DNA from: JAGVPT01 sp049578505
GTDB lineage: Bacteria > Bacteroidota > Ignavibacteria > UBA10030 > UBA8401
DNA length: 64,000 nt
Assembly (NCBI GenBank): GCA_049578505.1
Contig: JBAUMC010000134.1
Span: 1 to 64,000, forward strand
Direction: 5' to 3'
This document shows positions 26,244-35,562 of this stretch, piece by piece (the first letter of the stretch is position 1; every line of letters begins with the position of its first letter). The notes beneath the pieces are model-generated. The model was not told the origin of the DNA. It was given only the letters and a program-made list of their open reading frames with translations, and made no database searches. Made by a program: the position numbers and the translations under genes.

Positions 26244-27050
26244 ATGCCTGAAACTCCTCCATCGCAATCGACAACTCAAGCTCACTCCCCTCTCCTCGGC
26301 AAGACAATTCTTGTAACGCGAACGGGAGAACAGGCGGGTGAATTCATTAAATTGCTAGAACAGCTTGGCGCTGCGGTTCTTCTCTTTCCGACTATTCAGA
26401 TCGTTCCACCGAGATCCTGGGAGGAGTGTGACAAAGCAATCGCCAATATCAGGAGCTACGACGCAATTGTGCTTACAAGTATAAACGCCGCTGACAATTT
26501 TTTGGGACGGGTCCGTCTCGCAAATAACGGAACGATAAAACTGATCGCAGAAAAAACGGTCTATGCCGTAGGAGAAAAGACAAGGGCGGCGGTCGAAAAG
26601 TTTAACATTCCGGTCGCGGCCATGCCGGCAGTGTACGACGCGAAACATCTTGCGATCACACTTGCCAGGACGGAGGTTAAAGGAAAACGCTTCCTCTTTC
26701 CGAAAGGCAACTTAGCGGGAAATGTTGTAGCCTTTGCGCTTCAAGAGCATGGGGCTCTTGTGGACGAAGTCATCGTTTACGAAACGGTTCAGCCTTCAAA
26801 TACTGATGCTGAAACGGTTAGACAAAAACTCAACAAAAATGAAATCGACCTCGTTGCATTTTTCAGCCCTTCGAGCGTATCGAATTTTTTAACGACGATA
26901 CCCGAAGAACTTCTTGACAATATAACAATTGCTGTAATCGGACATACGACGGCTGCAGCGGCGAAAAATATGTCTCTGCCGGTTCATATCGTTGCCGAGC
27001 ATGCGACGTCAGCCAATCTTGTTGCCTCAATTGTACGATATTATGAATAG
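26244..27050 (+). CDS. hemD: Uroporphyrinogen-III synthase
   Basis: A 268-residue enzyme that cyclises hydroxymethylbilane with inversion of ring D. The family has low sequence conservation; visible features are the N-terminal GKTILVTRTGEQAGEFIKLL, IVLTSINAADNFL, FLFPKGNLAGN and DLVAFFSPSSVSNFL, then IAVIGHTTAAAAK. Position right after hemC supports the call. Its last eight bases overlap the start of a DNA methyltransferase gene (ATGAATAG at 27043-27050). Confidence 0.92.
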   Translation: MPETPPSQSTTQAHSPLLGKTILVTRTGEQAGEFIKLLEQLGAAVLLFPTIQIVPPRSWEECDKAIANIRSYDAIVLTSINAADNFLGRVRLANNGTIKLIAEKTVYAVGEKTRAAVEKFNIPVAAMPAVYDAKHLAITLARTEVKGKRFLFPKGNLAGNVVAFALQEHGALVDEVIVYETVQPSNTDAETVRQKLNKNEIDLVAFFSPSSVSNFLTTIPEELLDNITIAVIGHTTAAAAKNMSLPVHIVAEHATSANLVASIVRYYE

Positions 27051-28218
27051 CGCAGCTGCAAAAATAGAAAGCGGCAATAGAAGCAACCATCCCCCTACCA
27101 CCGTCGGGGAATTTTGGACCGCGAAACAGAGGCAGGCATCGTCGCTTCATGAGATTTCTTACCGTGCATGCTTTAAGCCCCAACTGCCGAGATATTTCAT
27201 AGAGCGATACAGCAATGAGGGTGACACCGTCTACGATCCGTTCATGGGGAGGGGAACGACGATTCTTGAAGCAGCATTACTAAAAAGAAATGTGATCGGC
27301 AACGATGTCAACCCGTTGAGCAAAATTCTTGCAGCACCACGGCTGGAAATACCCGAAATTAAGGAAGTCGAGGAACGGCTCAATGAAATAAGATTCCGCA
27401 AAAGAGCAAAAGCTGACATCGATCTTTCGATGTTCTTCCATCCTGAGACCGAAGCTGAAATTGCCTCCCTTCAAAAATATCTAGAGAAACGAAAAAAAGA
27501 TCGGACAGAAGACAGAATCGACCGATGGATACGGATGGTAGCGACCAACAGGTTGACGGGCCATTCGTCGGGTTTTTTTTCCGTCTATACCCTGCCGCCA
27601 AATCAAGCGACACAACCGAAAAGCCAAATACGTATTAACAGGATACGAAAGCAAACGCCGGAATACCGGAACATTAGGAATATCATCCTCAAAAAGACTC
27701 GAACGTTATTAACAAGAGTTTCGCAAAAGCATCGTGATAATCTGGCGGCTGTCCGGGCTCGAGCACGCCTTCTTTCGACCGATGCAAGGCGCACAACGAC
27801 GATTAAAACCGGGACTATTCAACTTACCGTCACATCCCCTCCTTTTTTGAACATCGTCCAATACTCTAACGATAATTGGCTGCGGTGTTGGTTCAACGGC
27901 ATCGACGAGAAAGCGATTGCGCCGCTCATTACAATGTCGAGAACGATAGAAGAATGGAGCGGCGTGATGGGAGGAGTTTTCAATGAACTTTTTCGAATAA
28001 CAAAACTCTCCGGCTGTATTGCGTTCGAAGTTGGAGAACTGCGAAATGGGACCATGAAGCTTGAGGAGTATGTCATACCTCTGGGAGAACATGCCGGTTT
28101 CCACTGCGAGGATATTTTTATCAACAAACAAAAATTTACAAAGACGGCAAATATCTGGGGTATAGAAAATAACGAATCGGGAACAAACACAAACCGCATC
28201 GTCCTTTTCAGAAAATAA
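27043..28218 (+). CDS. DNA methyltransferase of the N4-cytosine/N6-adenine type
   Basis: A 391-residue AdoMet-dependent methyltransferase. The AdoMet motif I comes first (VYDPFMGRGTTILEA, D65 to T73), followed by NVIGNDVNPLSK. The catalytic motif IV TSPPF is at residues 264-268 after about 190 residues that may hold target recognition. SPPF, rather than DPPY, suggests cytosine N4 methylation, but this is inference. No restriction gene is adjacent. The frame is open to earlier starts (TTG 26992, ATG 27001), but ATG 27043 gives the least overlap with hemD. It is inserted between hemD and hemE and likely co-transcribed with the heme genes. Confidence 0.8.
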   Translation: MNSAAAKIESGNRSNHPPTTVGEFWTAKQRQASSLHEISYRACFKPQLPRYFIERYSNEGDTVYDPFMGRGTTILEAALLKRNVIGNDVNPLSKILAAPRLEIPEIKEVEERLNEIRFRKRAKADIDLSMFFHPETEAEIASLQKYLEKRKKDRTEDRIDRWIRMVATNRLTGHSSGFFSVYTLPPNQATQPKSQIRINRIRKQTPEYRNIRNIILKKTRTLLTRVSQKHRDNLAAVRARARLLSTDARRTTTIKTGTIQLTVTSPPFLNIVQYSNDNWLRCWFNGIDEKAIAPLITMSRTIEEWSGVMGGVFNELFRITKLSGCIAFEVGELRNGTMKLEEYVIPLGEHAGFHCEDIFINKQKFTKTANIWGIENNESGTNTNRIVLFRK

Positions 28219-28233
28219 TTTTAGCCACTTACT

Positions 28234-29289
28234 TTGAAAACTCAGACTCTATCCAATGATTTGTTTCTCCGTGCCTGTAAACGCGAAGACGTTGAACGAA
28301 CGCCGGTCTGGTTTATGCGCCAGGCCGGGAGGTATTTGCCCGAGTACAAAGCCATCCGCGAGAAGGTCGATTTTCTGACATTGTGCAAAACAGCCGAACT
28401 TGCGGCGGAAGTGACGATTCAGCCTGTCGATAGTATCGGCGTCGACGCGGCAATAATCTTTTCGGATATTCTTGTCGTGCCGGAGGCAATGGGGATGGAA
28501 CTCGTTATCGAAGAAGGCAAAGGAGGTCCGCGATTCCCTTCCCCCCTGCGCTCCCGCGCCGATATCGATAAGCTTCCCGTGCCGGACCCGAACTCAAAAC
28601 TAAAATTTGTCATGGATGCAATTCGAACATCAAGGATGAATCTCAACGGCAAAGTCCCTTTGATCGGATTTTCCGGCTCGCCGTGGACGCTCGCAACATA
28701 CATGGTTGAAGGCCGGGGTTCCAAAAATTTTCGTTACGCGAAAGAATTAATTTTCTCTTCCCCAAGGGATGCACATTTTCTCCTCGATAAGTTGGCACGC
28801 GCGACGGCGGCGTATCTTTCCGCGCAAGTTGAAGCGGGGGCGCAAGCCATACAGATTTTCGACACGTGGGGTGGAATTCTTGGGCAGGAAGAATTCGAGG
28901 AATTTTCACTCCGGTATCTGAAACAAGTTCTCTCGCTGGTCAAAACCGGCGGTGCTCCCGTCATCGTCTTCTGCAAAGATTGCGGGCACTCGCTTGAAAA
29001 AATTGCGGACACGGGAACGACCGTCGTAGGACTTGACTGGACGGTGGATATCGGCAAAGCGCGCGACATGGTGGGAAGTTACGTTGCCCTCCAAGGGAAT
29101 CTTGACCCCACCATGCTCTATTCCACTCCAGAGCGAATTGAAAAAGGGGTACAAACAATCCTTAAAAAATTTGGAAAGGGAAACGGCCATATTTTCAATC
29201 TTGGGCATGGCGTTCTGCCAGACACGCCGGTTGAAAATGTTCGAACGTTCGTGAACGCTGTAAAGCAATTTAGCGTTCAATATCATTAG
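28234..29289 (+). CDS. hemE: Uroporphyrinogen decarboxylase
   Basis: A 351-residue enzyme removing four acetate carboxyls to give coproporphyrinogen III. Signature motifs are RTPVWFMRQAGRYLPEYKA, the Asp motif IIFSDILVVPEAMGMEL, GFSGSPWTLATYMVEG and IFDTWGGILGQEEFEEF. The C-terminal part has GLDWTVDIGKARDMVG and FNLGHGVLPDTPVENV. The start is TTG at 28234: an in-frame TAG lies 12 bases upstream and the next Met is inside the signature, so no ATG start is possible. The methyltransferase gene ends 15 bases before it. Confidence 0.96.
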   Translation: MKTQTLSNDLFLRACKREDVERTPVWFMRQAGRYLPEYKAIREKVDFLTLCKTAELAAEVTIQPVDSIGVDAAIIFSDILVVPEAMGMELVIEEGKGGPRFPSPLRSRADIDKLPVPDPNSKLKFVMDAIRTSRMNLNGKVPLIGFSGSPWTLATYMVEGRGSKNFRYAKELIFSSPRDAHFLLDKLARATAAYLSAQVEAGAQAIQIFDTWGGILGQEEFEEFSLRYLKQVLSLVKTGGAPVIVFCKDCGHSLEKIADTGTTVVGLDWTVDIGKARDMVGSYVALQGNLDPTMLYSTPERIEKGVQTILKKFGKGNGHIFNLGHGVLPDTPVENVRTFVNAVKQFSVQYH

Positions 29290-29307
29290 AAGAAGGATCA
29301 TGAAGGC

Positions 29308-30696
29308 ATGAAGCAGTTCGAATCGATCGACGTTGAATTATTGAGGAAATACGACCGTCCCGGACCTCGGTACACAAGTTATCCGACTGCGCCGGTGTTT
29401 ACCCCATCCTTCGGGCCGAAAGAATACCGCGACGAAATCCTCCGCACGAACTCGTCCGAAGATTCGTCCGATCTTTCCCTCTATTTTCACTTCCCGTTTT
29501 GCGACACGCTTTGTTATTTCTGCGGATGCACGATGCTCGTAACCCACAGCCGGGATCGTATTCGCGAATACAATACATATCTGAAAAGAGAAATCGACAT
29601 GGTTGCCCCCTTGGTATCGAAGAAACGGAAAGTCTCGCAGCTCCATTGGGGAGGCGGTACACCTTCGTATCTCGACCCGGATGAAATATTGGACATCGGA
29701 ACCTTTATCAGTAGCCGATTCTCGTATGCTGACGATATCGAAGCGGGCGTCGAGATCGACCCACGAGGATTGACATTCGACCATGTGAAAGCTCTCCGTG
29801 AGAGCGGCTTCAACCGCATCAGCATGGGGGTGCAGGACTTCAACTCAAAAGTTCAGGAAGCCGTGAATCGGATCCAGCCGGAGTCGATCACACGGGACGC
29901 TGTGGATTGGAGCAGAAAGCTCGGCTTCAAAAGCATCAACCTTGATCTGATTTACGGGCTGCCGCATCAGACCCTCTCTTCCTTTGAAAAAACTGTAGAC
30001 ACAATCATCGACATTTCACCCGAAAGAATCGCGGTATTCAACTATGCGCATGTGCCGTGGCTAAAACCGCATCAAAAATTGATCCATCAGGAGCAGCTTC
30101 CTTCACCGGAGCTCAAGCTGCAAATTTTTAAAATGACGATAGAAAAGCTCATCGATGCCGGCTACTGGAACATCGGCATGGACCATTTTTCCAAGCGGAC
30201 CGATGAGATGGCCATTGCTCAAAAAAACAAAACACTTTACCGCAATTTTCAAGGTTATTCGACCAAAGCAGGCTGCGATTTGTACGGGTTCGGCATGTCG
30301 GCCATCGGACACTTCAAAGAAACATATCAACAAAACAAAAAGACGCTCCCTGAATACTATAAAACGCTGACCGCAAATTCATTGCCGACAAACCTGGGAT
30401 ACAAAATGTCTGCCGACGATCAAATCCGTAAAACGGTGATCATCCGTTTGATGTGCGACATGGAATTGGTGAAACCGTCTATTGAAAAACAATTCGGCAT
30501 CACGTTCGACGATTACTTCAGGGATGCGCTGCAAAAACTGGAGGCGTTCGTTCCCGACGGACTGGTCACGCTCACGAAGGAGACCATTACCGTCAACGGT
30601 CTCGGCAGATTAATCATCAGAAATATTGCAATGTGTTTCGACGCATATCTTGAGAAGATGATGAAGGAAAAACCCATTTTTTCCCGTACAGTATAA
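29308..30696 (+). CDS. hemN: Oxygen-independent coproporphyrinogen III oxidase
   Basis: A 462-residue radical SAM enzyme converting coproporphyrinogen III to protoporphyrinogen IX without oxygen. True HemN, not HemW: it opens with RKYDRPGPRYTSYPTAP and has the full C-x3-C-x2-C-x-C cluster site FCDTLCYFCGCTM. Further motifs are QLHWGGGTPSYLDPDEI, GVEIDPRGLTFDHV, FNRISMGVQDFNSKVQ and NLDLIYGLPHQT, plus the HemN C-terminal domain (YGFGMSAIGHF). Eighteen bases separate it from hemE. Confidence 0.97.
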   Translation: MKQFESIDVELLRKYDRPGPRYTSYPTAPVFTPSFGPKEYRDEILRTNSSEDSSDLSLYFHFPFCDTLCYFCGCTMLVTHSRDRIREYNTYLKREIDMVAPLVSKKRKVSQLHWGGGTPSYLDPDEILDIGTFISSRFSYADDIEAGVEIDPRGLTFDHVKALRESGFNRISMGVQDFNSKVQEAVNRIQPESITRDAVDWSRKLGFKSINLDLIYGLPHQTLSSFEKTVDTIIDISPERIAVFNYAHVPWLKPHQKLIHQEQLPSPELKLQIFKMTIEKLIDAGYWNIGMDHFSKRTDEMAIAQKNKTLYRNFQGYSTKAGCDLYGFGMSAIGHFKETYQQNKKTLPEYYKTLTANSLPTNLGYKMSADDQIRKTVIIRLMCDMELVKPSIEKQFGITFDDYFRDALQKLEAFVPDGLVTLTKETITVNGLGRLIIRNIAMCFDAYLEKMMKEKPIFSRTV

Positions 30697-30707
30697 CTCC
30701 TCGGCGA

Positions 30708-31691
30708 ATGAACACCAAGAAAAGAGCTGTCGTGCTTTTCCAGCTCGGCGGACCAGATTCGCTGGAAGCGGTCGAGCCATTTTTGTACAATCTTTTTTGC
30801 GACCCGGACATCATCGATATTCCGGGGGCGTTCCTCTTCAGGAAGACTCTGGCAAAAATAATATCGTCGCGCCGCGCTCCAAAAGCGAGGGAGTTGTACA
30901 GAACCATCGGAGGTGCTTCCCCCATACTTCCCCAAACACAGGAGCAAGCAAAAAGTTTACAGGAGTCGCTCAGAAGAAGCGGAGTAATTGCCGATGTCCA
31001 CGTTGCGATGCGATACTGGCACCCGATGACAGAGGAAGTGGTTGAACAGATCCAGAAGGACAAGATTGAAGAAGTCATCCTTCTTCCTCTGTACCCGCAC
31101 TATTCCAAAGTGACGACCGGTTCAAGCGCGAACGAATGGAGCAACACCGTTAAGAAAATGGATGCGAATCATTTTTCATCGAAACTTATAAAAAGCTATT
31201 ACGATCACCCGCTATATATCGCAGCGCTCGTTGAAAACATCAATCGATCGCTGAGTCGAGTCCCGTTGGATGAAAGGAAGAAAGTCCATCTTGTCTTCAG
31301 TGCTCACGGAACACCGATGACATTAGTCAAACACGGAGACCCGTATTCGAACCACATTCAAGCAACGTACGAGCGTGTGATTGAAAGCGGAAGTTTTGGA
31401 TTACCTCACCACCTCTGTTTCCAGAGCAAAATTGGTCCCCAGCGGTGGCTCGAGCCATCCCTTATTCAAACAATCGATTCGCTTGCGAAGCAGAAGGTCT
31501 CTCACATTATTGTCGTGCCTATCGCGTTTGTCACCGACCATATCGAGACCCTCTCGGAGATCGGTATTGAGGCTAAAGAACAGGCACGAAGCGCCGGTGT
31601 CGAGTATTTCGACGTCATGCCCGCTCTCATCGCGAACGAAAAATTTATTTCGTGCCTTACCGACCTTGTGATTCAACAATTGAAGAATTGA
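30708..31691 (+). CDS. hemH: Ferrochelatase
   Basis: A 327-residue enzyme inserting ferrous iron into the porphyrin. Motifs include AVVLFQLGGPDSLEAVEPFL, IGGASPILPQTQEQA, MRYWHPMTEEVVEQI, LPLYPHYSKVTTGSS and the metal-site HLVFSAHGTPMTLV. The C-terminal segment has GFVTDHIETL-like IAFVTDHIETLSEIGIEAKEQ. It follows hemN by 11 bases and is followed by the oxidase gene eight bases after its stop. The presence of hemN and hemH supports the protoporphyrin-dependent rather than the coproporphyrin-dependent route. Confidence 0.96.
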   Translation: MNTKKRAVVLFQLGGPDSLEAVEPFLYNLFCDPDIIDIPGAFLFRKTLAKIISSRRAPKARELYRTIGGASPILPQTQEQAKSLQESLRRSGVIADVHVAMRYWHPMTEEVVEQIQKDKIEEVILLPLYPHYSKVTTGSSANEWSNTVKKMDANHFSSKLIKSYYDHPLYIAALVENINRSLSRVPLDERKKVHLVFSAHGTPMTLVKHGDPYSNHIQATYERVIESGSFGLPHHLCFQSKIGPQRWLEPSLIQTIDSLAKQKVSHIIVVPIAFVTDHIETLSEIGIEAKEQARSAGVEYFDVMPALIANEKFISCLTDLVIQQLKN

Positions 31692-31699
31692 GCAGGAAA

Positions 31700-33118
31700 A
31701 TGCCGGAGCAACATTCTGTCATTATCGTCGGAGCGGGAATCACGGGGCTTGCAACCGCATGGTGGCTCCACAAGGCAGGGGTCGACGTCGTTGTGTTGGA
31801 ACACGATTCGGTTGTCGGAGGGACGATGAAATCAGTTCAGGCCGGCGACTGGCTTATCGAAACAGGACCGAACAGCGCGCTAGAAACAACTCCTCTTCTC
31901 AAAAAACTCTCGTGCGAAGTCGGCATAGAAAATGATTTTCTTTACGCCAATGAAGCTGCCGACAATCGATATATTCTTCGCAGTGGGACGCTTCATCCTT
32001 TGCCCATGAAGCCGGCTTTATTCTTGAAGTCGAAATTGTGGTCGCTCTCCGGGAAATTGCGGCTGCTGAAAGAACCGTTCATCGGCAGGTCGTCGAAGGA
32101 GGAAACCATCGCCGAATTCGTCAGCCGGCGTTTGGGGAAAGAGTTCCTCGATTACGCCATCAACCCTTTCGTAGCGGGAGTTTACGCAGGCAACCCGGAA
32201 CAACTCAGCGTGCAAGCGGCGTTTCCAAAATTGTACGCATTAGAAAAAAATTATGGAGGGCTGATTAAGGGACAAATCCTGGGGGTTCGCGAGAGAAAAC
32301 GGAGGGCCGAAAAAGCTAAAGACCGGTCGCGCCTTTTTTCGTACAAAAAAGGAATGCAAACCCTCCCGGACGGAATCGGAAAAGCCCTCGGCAGCAGAGT
32401 GCATCTGAATGCAACCGTCGAGAGAGTTTTCCAGGTTTCAGAAAACGGCACCGGCTCAAAAAAGCTTTTCAACGTCACGGGATCGGAGAGCGGAAAGAAT
32501 TTTAGTTTCGGTGCAAAAGCGGTTGTTCTTGCCATTCCGTCGTACCAGGCTGCAACAATCATAGAACCACTTGACCTCCCCCTTGCAACTTCCCTCAAAA
32601 ACATTTATTATCCTCCGGTAGCGGAAGTCTATTTGGGATTCAAAAACGGCGATATCCGGCGGCCGCTTGACGGGTTCGGATTCCTCATCCCGGAAAAAGA
32701 ACGCCGGTCAATTTTAGGAACCATCTGGAGTTCAGTTCTTTTTCCCGGAAGAGCACCCGGAGACTGCTCGGCGTTGACATCATTCGTCGGGGGCTCCAGG
32801 CAGCCGGCGTTGGCTCAGCGCGGCGATGCGGAACTTGTTGAGCTTGTCGTCCGTGAATTGAAGTCGATTATGAATGTTGCGGGGGCACCTGTGTTCAGCC
32901 GCGTCACGCGCTGGGAGAAAGCAATCCCGCAGTATCGTCTCGGTCATCTGGCCGTCATTGAGCAGATCAATGAATACGAAAAGCGTAACGGCGGATTTTT
33001 TCTCAGCGGCAATTACCGCGGGGGAATTGCCGTAGGAGATTGTGTCATCAATTCCGAAGTCACTGCGGAGCGGGTGAAAACGTTCCTCGCAAGTGCGAGG
33101 GATAAAATTTCAGTCTGA
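31700..33118 (+). CDS. hemY: Protoporphyrinogen oxidase, FAD-dependent (HemY/HemG-annotated)
   Basis: A 472-residue flavoprotein oxidising protoporphyrinogen IX to protoporphyrin IX. The N-terminal dinucleotide fold is VIIVGAGITGLATAWWL with the ribose-binding VVVLEHDSVVGG. Further motifs are GDWLIETGPNSALE, VAGVYAGNPEQLSVQAAFPK and the C-terminal FAD segment GGFFLSGNYRGGIAVGDCV. The frame opens at 31652, inside hemH, but ATG 31700 with AGGA upstream fits the family N-terminus. Oxygen-dependent type, in a cluster that also has the oxygen-independent HemN. The same fold can act on coproporphyrinogen in CPD organisms; hemN beside it argues against that here. Confidence 0.93.
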   Translation: MPEQHSVIIVGAGITGLATAWWLHKAGVDVVVLEHDSVVGGTMKSVQAGDWLIETGPNSALETTPLLKKLSCEVGIENDFLYANEAADNRYILRSGTLHPLPMKPALFLKSKLWSLSGKLRLLKEPFIGRSSKEETIAEFVSRRLGKEFLDYAINPFVAGVYAGNPEQLSVQAAFPKLYALEKNYGGLIKGQILGVRERKRRAEKAKDRSRLFSYKKGMQTLPDGIGKALGSRVHLNATVERVFQVSENGTGSKKLFNVTGSESGKNFSFGAKAVVLAIPSYQAATIIEPLDLPLATSLKNIYYPPVAEVYLGFKNGDIRRPLDGFGFLIPEKERRSILGTIWSSVLFPGRAPGDCSALTSFVGGSRQPALAQRGDAELVELVVRELKSIMNVAGAPVFSRVTRWEKAIPQYRLGHLAVIEQINEYEKRNGGFFLSGNYRGGIAVGDCVINSEVTAERVKTFLASARDKISV

Positions 33119-33135
33119 ATTTAAAGGAGCATTGA

Positions 33136-33837
33136 ATGAAATTCTCTCTCGTCATCGCAGGCATCATTGCGGCAGCTTGTACCCTTTCAGCACAAACTCC
33201 ATTGGACGCACCCCAATTGGAGCAGACGTTGTCGGGCGAAGATTTTTCCGATGTCGTCAAGTCCGTTTGGGATGTTATAAAGAAGGGGGCGGATGATTAT
33301 CAGGATGCGAGCGGATCGCGCAATGAGTTTGAAACTTCCGCCGAGTTCGAAACCCGGCTCGATCAGAGGCATAAGGATATTGAATCAACGATCCAGACCT
33401 TTGCCGATTCAAAAAAAATAGGGCAACGCCTTTTCGCCGTTTGGATGCAGGCAACTCTTGTCAAGTACGACGCCGATGCTCAAATCTACACTGTCACATC
33501 TTCGACACAACTTGTCGTTCCGCCCAGCGCTCAAAACATTGTCACTGCATGCCCGCAAAATCCGTATATCGTGCTTTCGGAGACCGATCAGAAAGGCTAC
33601 AAATTTGCTCATCTTCTCTTGAAGACCAAGCCCGATTACTCCTGGCACGTGGACAATCAGACTGCGCGAAATGCAAAAAACAACGAAGCAAATATGTTTT
33701 TTAAAGTCTGGTTCCGGTTCGACCTCTCACACGCGTTAGCCGGGAATCAGGGGCAATTGACAATCGTTCCCGTAAGAATTGCCCTCATGAACAAATCCGA
33801 TAACATCACTTATTGGAGTGACGATATCATAAAATAG
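33136..33837 (+). CDS. Secreted protein of unknown function
   Basis: A 233-residue protein with a signal peptide (MKFSLVIAGIIAAACTLSA, cut before QTP). I do not recognise the family. The mature part begins acidic and helical (EDFSDVVKSVWDVIKKGADD), includes SAEFETRLDQRHKDIEST and ends in a beta-rich region with FKVWFRFDLSHALAG. AAGGAG lies six bases before ATG 33136. It follows hemY by 17 bases, so it is probably expressed with the heme genes, but no heme-binding motif is visible. Confidence 0.6.
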   Translation: MKFSLVIAGIIAAACTLSAQTPLDAPQLEQTLSGEDFSDVVKSVWDVIKKGADDYQDASGSRNEFETSAEFETRLDQRHKDIESTIQTFADSKKIGQRLFAVWMQATLVKYDADAQIYTVTSSTQLVVPPSAQNIVTACPQNPYIVLSETDQKGYKFAHLLLKTKPDYSWHVDNQTARNAKNNEANMFFKVWFRFDLSHALAGNQGQLTIVPVRIALMNKSDNITYWSDDIIK

Positions 33838-33873
33838 AGGCAACAGTATAACCGCCTCCCGAAGGAAATAGCA

Positions 33874-35397
33874 ATGGACAATTTCAAAAAGAGCATGTTG
33901 ACGCTCATTACGGACACCTCAACGAACTTACCTCCCGATGTCCGGGTAGCGATTAAGCGTGCAGCGAGCGTGGAAACACCAGGCACGCGCTCGTCGCTTG
34001 CGCTTGATACAATAGCGACGAACATAGACATGGCGTGCGACTATACCGCTCCGATATGCCAGGACACTGGCATGCCGACATTTTATATCCATACACCGGT
34101 GGCTGCGAATCAGCTCCGGATGAAAAGAGAGATACTGGAAGCAATTGTTGAGACAACAAAAGCGGGGATTCTCAGAGAAAACTCCGTCGACTCGCTCAGC
34201 GGAAAAAACAGCGGCAATAATTTGGGCCCGGGGACGCCTGTAATCCACTGGGAACAATGGGAAAATGAGAATGAAATCGAGGTTAAATTAATTCTCAAAG
34301 GAGGCGGCTGCGAAAACAAAAACATTCAATATTCCCTCCCTGCGAATCTCGACCATCTCGGGAAAGCAGGAAGGAATCTCGATGGAGTTCGCAAATGCAT
34401 TCTGCACGCGGTATGGCAAGCGCAAGGGCATGGCTGTTCGATAGGAGCATTGGGGGTCTCTGTAGGGGGCGACCGTGCGACGGGATACGAACAGGCAAAA
34501 CAGCAACTGTTTCGCAAGCTGGACGATGTGAACCGGAACCCGGAACTCGCGAAGCTTGAAGCGAACATTATGGAAAGCGCGAACAAGCTGAACATCGGAA
34601 CGATGGGATTCGGCGGCAATGCTACGCTTATCGGCTGCAAGATTGGAGTACAAAACCGCCTCCCGGCGAGCTTTTTCGTTTCGGTGGCGTACGACTGTTG
34701 GGCATTCCGCCGGCAAGGGGTCGTCCTGGATTCGACTACAGGAGCGATCAAGCGTTGGCTCTACAAAGACGATTCCCCCGTTCTCAGGATGGCGATCAAG
34801 GAAGGGATATCTTTAACGGGAAAAGAAATTTCGTTGAAAACTCCGATCACCGAAAAGCAAATCCGCTCGCTCAAAGTCGGGGATGTCGTACTGATCAGCG
34901 GCAGGATGTATACAGGACGGGATGCCATCCATGCACACCTCATAGACCACGACGCTCTCGTCGATTTGCACGATCAAGTACTTTACCATTGTGGTCCCGT
35001 CGTGTTGAAGGAAAACGGGAAATGGAAAATCAATGGGGCCGGTCCGACAACGAGCATCCGCGAAGAGCCCTACCAGGCAGAGATCATAAAAAAGTTCGGT
35101 ATACGGGCAGTCATCGGGAAAGGGGGAATGGGCGCGAAAACCCTGGCCGCTTTGAAAGAATGCGGCGCGGTGTATATGAATGCAATAGGGGGGGCGGCGC
35201 AGTATTATTCGCAATGTATTGAGGAAGTCGAAGGGGTCGACTTTCTCGAATTTGGCATGCCCGAAGCAATGTGGCATTTGCGAGTGAAAAACTTTCCCGC
35301 GATCGTCACGATGGACGCACACGGCAACAGCCTTCATGCAGAGATTGAACAGGCGTCCGCCAAGGAACTGGCAAAGTTTGCCGAGGTCAGCCTCTAA
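33874..35397 (+). CDS. Class I fumarate hydratase (iron-sulfur)
   Basis: A 507-residue [4Fe-4S] enzyme interconverting fumarate and malate in the TCA cycle. The N-terminal alpha part contains cluster Cys residues in TAPICQDTGMPTFYIHTP, LKGGGCENKNIQYSLP and QAQGHGCSIGALGVSVGGDR. The C-terminal beta part has VLISGRMYTGRDAIHA, GAGPTTSIREEPYQAEII and GKGGMGAKTLAALKECG. Alpha and beta parts are fused as in single-chain FumA/B-type enzymes. AAGGAA precedes ATG 33874. It is followed by citrate synthase, making a small TCA pair inside the heme region. Confidence 0.93.
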   Translation: MDNFKKSMLTLITDTSTNLPPDVRVAIKRAASVETPGTRSSLALDTIATNIDMACDYTAPICQDTGMPTFYIHTPVAANQLRMKREILEAIVETTKAGILRENSVDSLSGKNSGNNLGPGTPVIHWEQWENENEIEVKLILKGGGCENKNIQYSLPANLDHLGKAGRNLDGVRKCILHAVWQAQGHGCSIGALGVSVGGDRATGYEQAKQQLFRKLDDVNRNPELAKLEANIMESANKLNIGTMGFGGNATLIGCKIGVQNRLPASFFVSVAYDCWAFRRQGVVLDSTTGAIKRWLYKDDSPVLRMAIKEGISLTGKEISLKTPITEKQIRSLKVGDVVLISGRMYTGRDAIHAHLIDHDALVDLHDQVLYHCGPVVLKENGKWKINGAGPTTSIREEPYQAEIIKKFGIRAVIGKGGMGAKTLAALKECGAVYMNAIGGAAQYYSQCIEEVEGVDFLEFGMPEAMWHLRVKNFPAIVTMDAHGNSLHAEIEQASAKELAKFAEVSL

Positions 35398-35412
35398 CAA
35401 TTTCTTCACAAT

Positions 35413-35440
35413 TGCTTCCGGGGCTCGTGTCCCGGAGGCT
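35413..35440 (+). terminator. Possible terminator after the fumarase gene
   Basis: GCTTCCGGG pairs with CCCGGAGGC around a short loop. The tail is pyrimidine-rich (TGTTCCCTCTCCCTCC) but not a clean T-run, so termination would be weak or Rho-assisted. Confidence 0.4.
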
Positions 35441-35562
35441 GTTCCCTCTCCCTCCTCTCAATCCAAAACAAATTTTTTGACGGCCTCTTGAAGTTCCGCG
35501 TTTTCATTCGTACTATGCAATAGTTAGTAAAATCCACAGAATTATACCGCAGGAGAACTCGC

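Noticed and set aside
28234..29289. Possible missing start or frameshift in hemE because no ATG is present
   Set aside because: An in-frame stop 12 bases upstream and an intact family N-terminus right after TTG 28234 indicate a TTG start, not damage.
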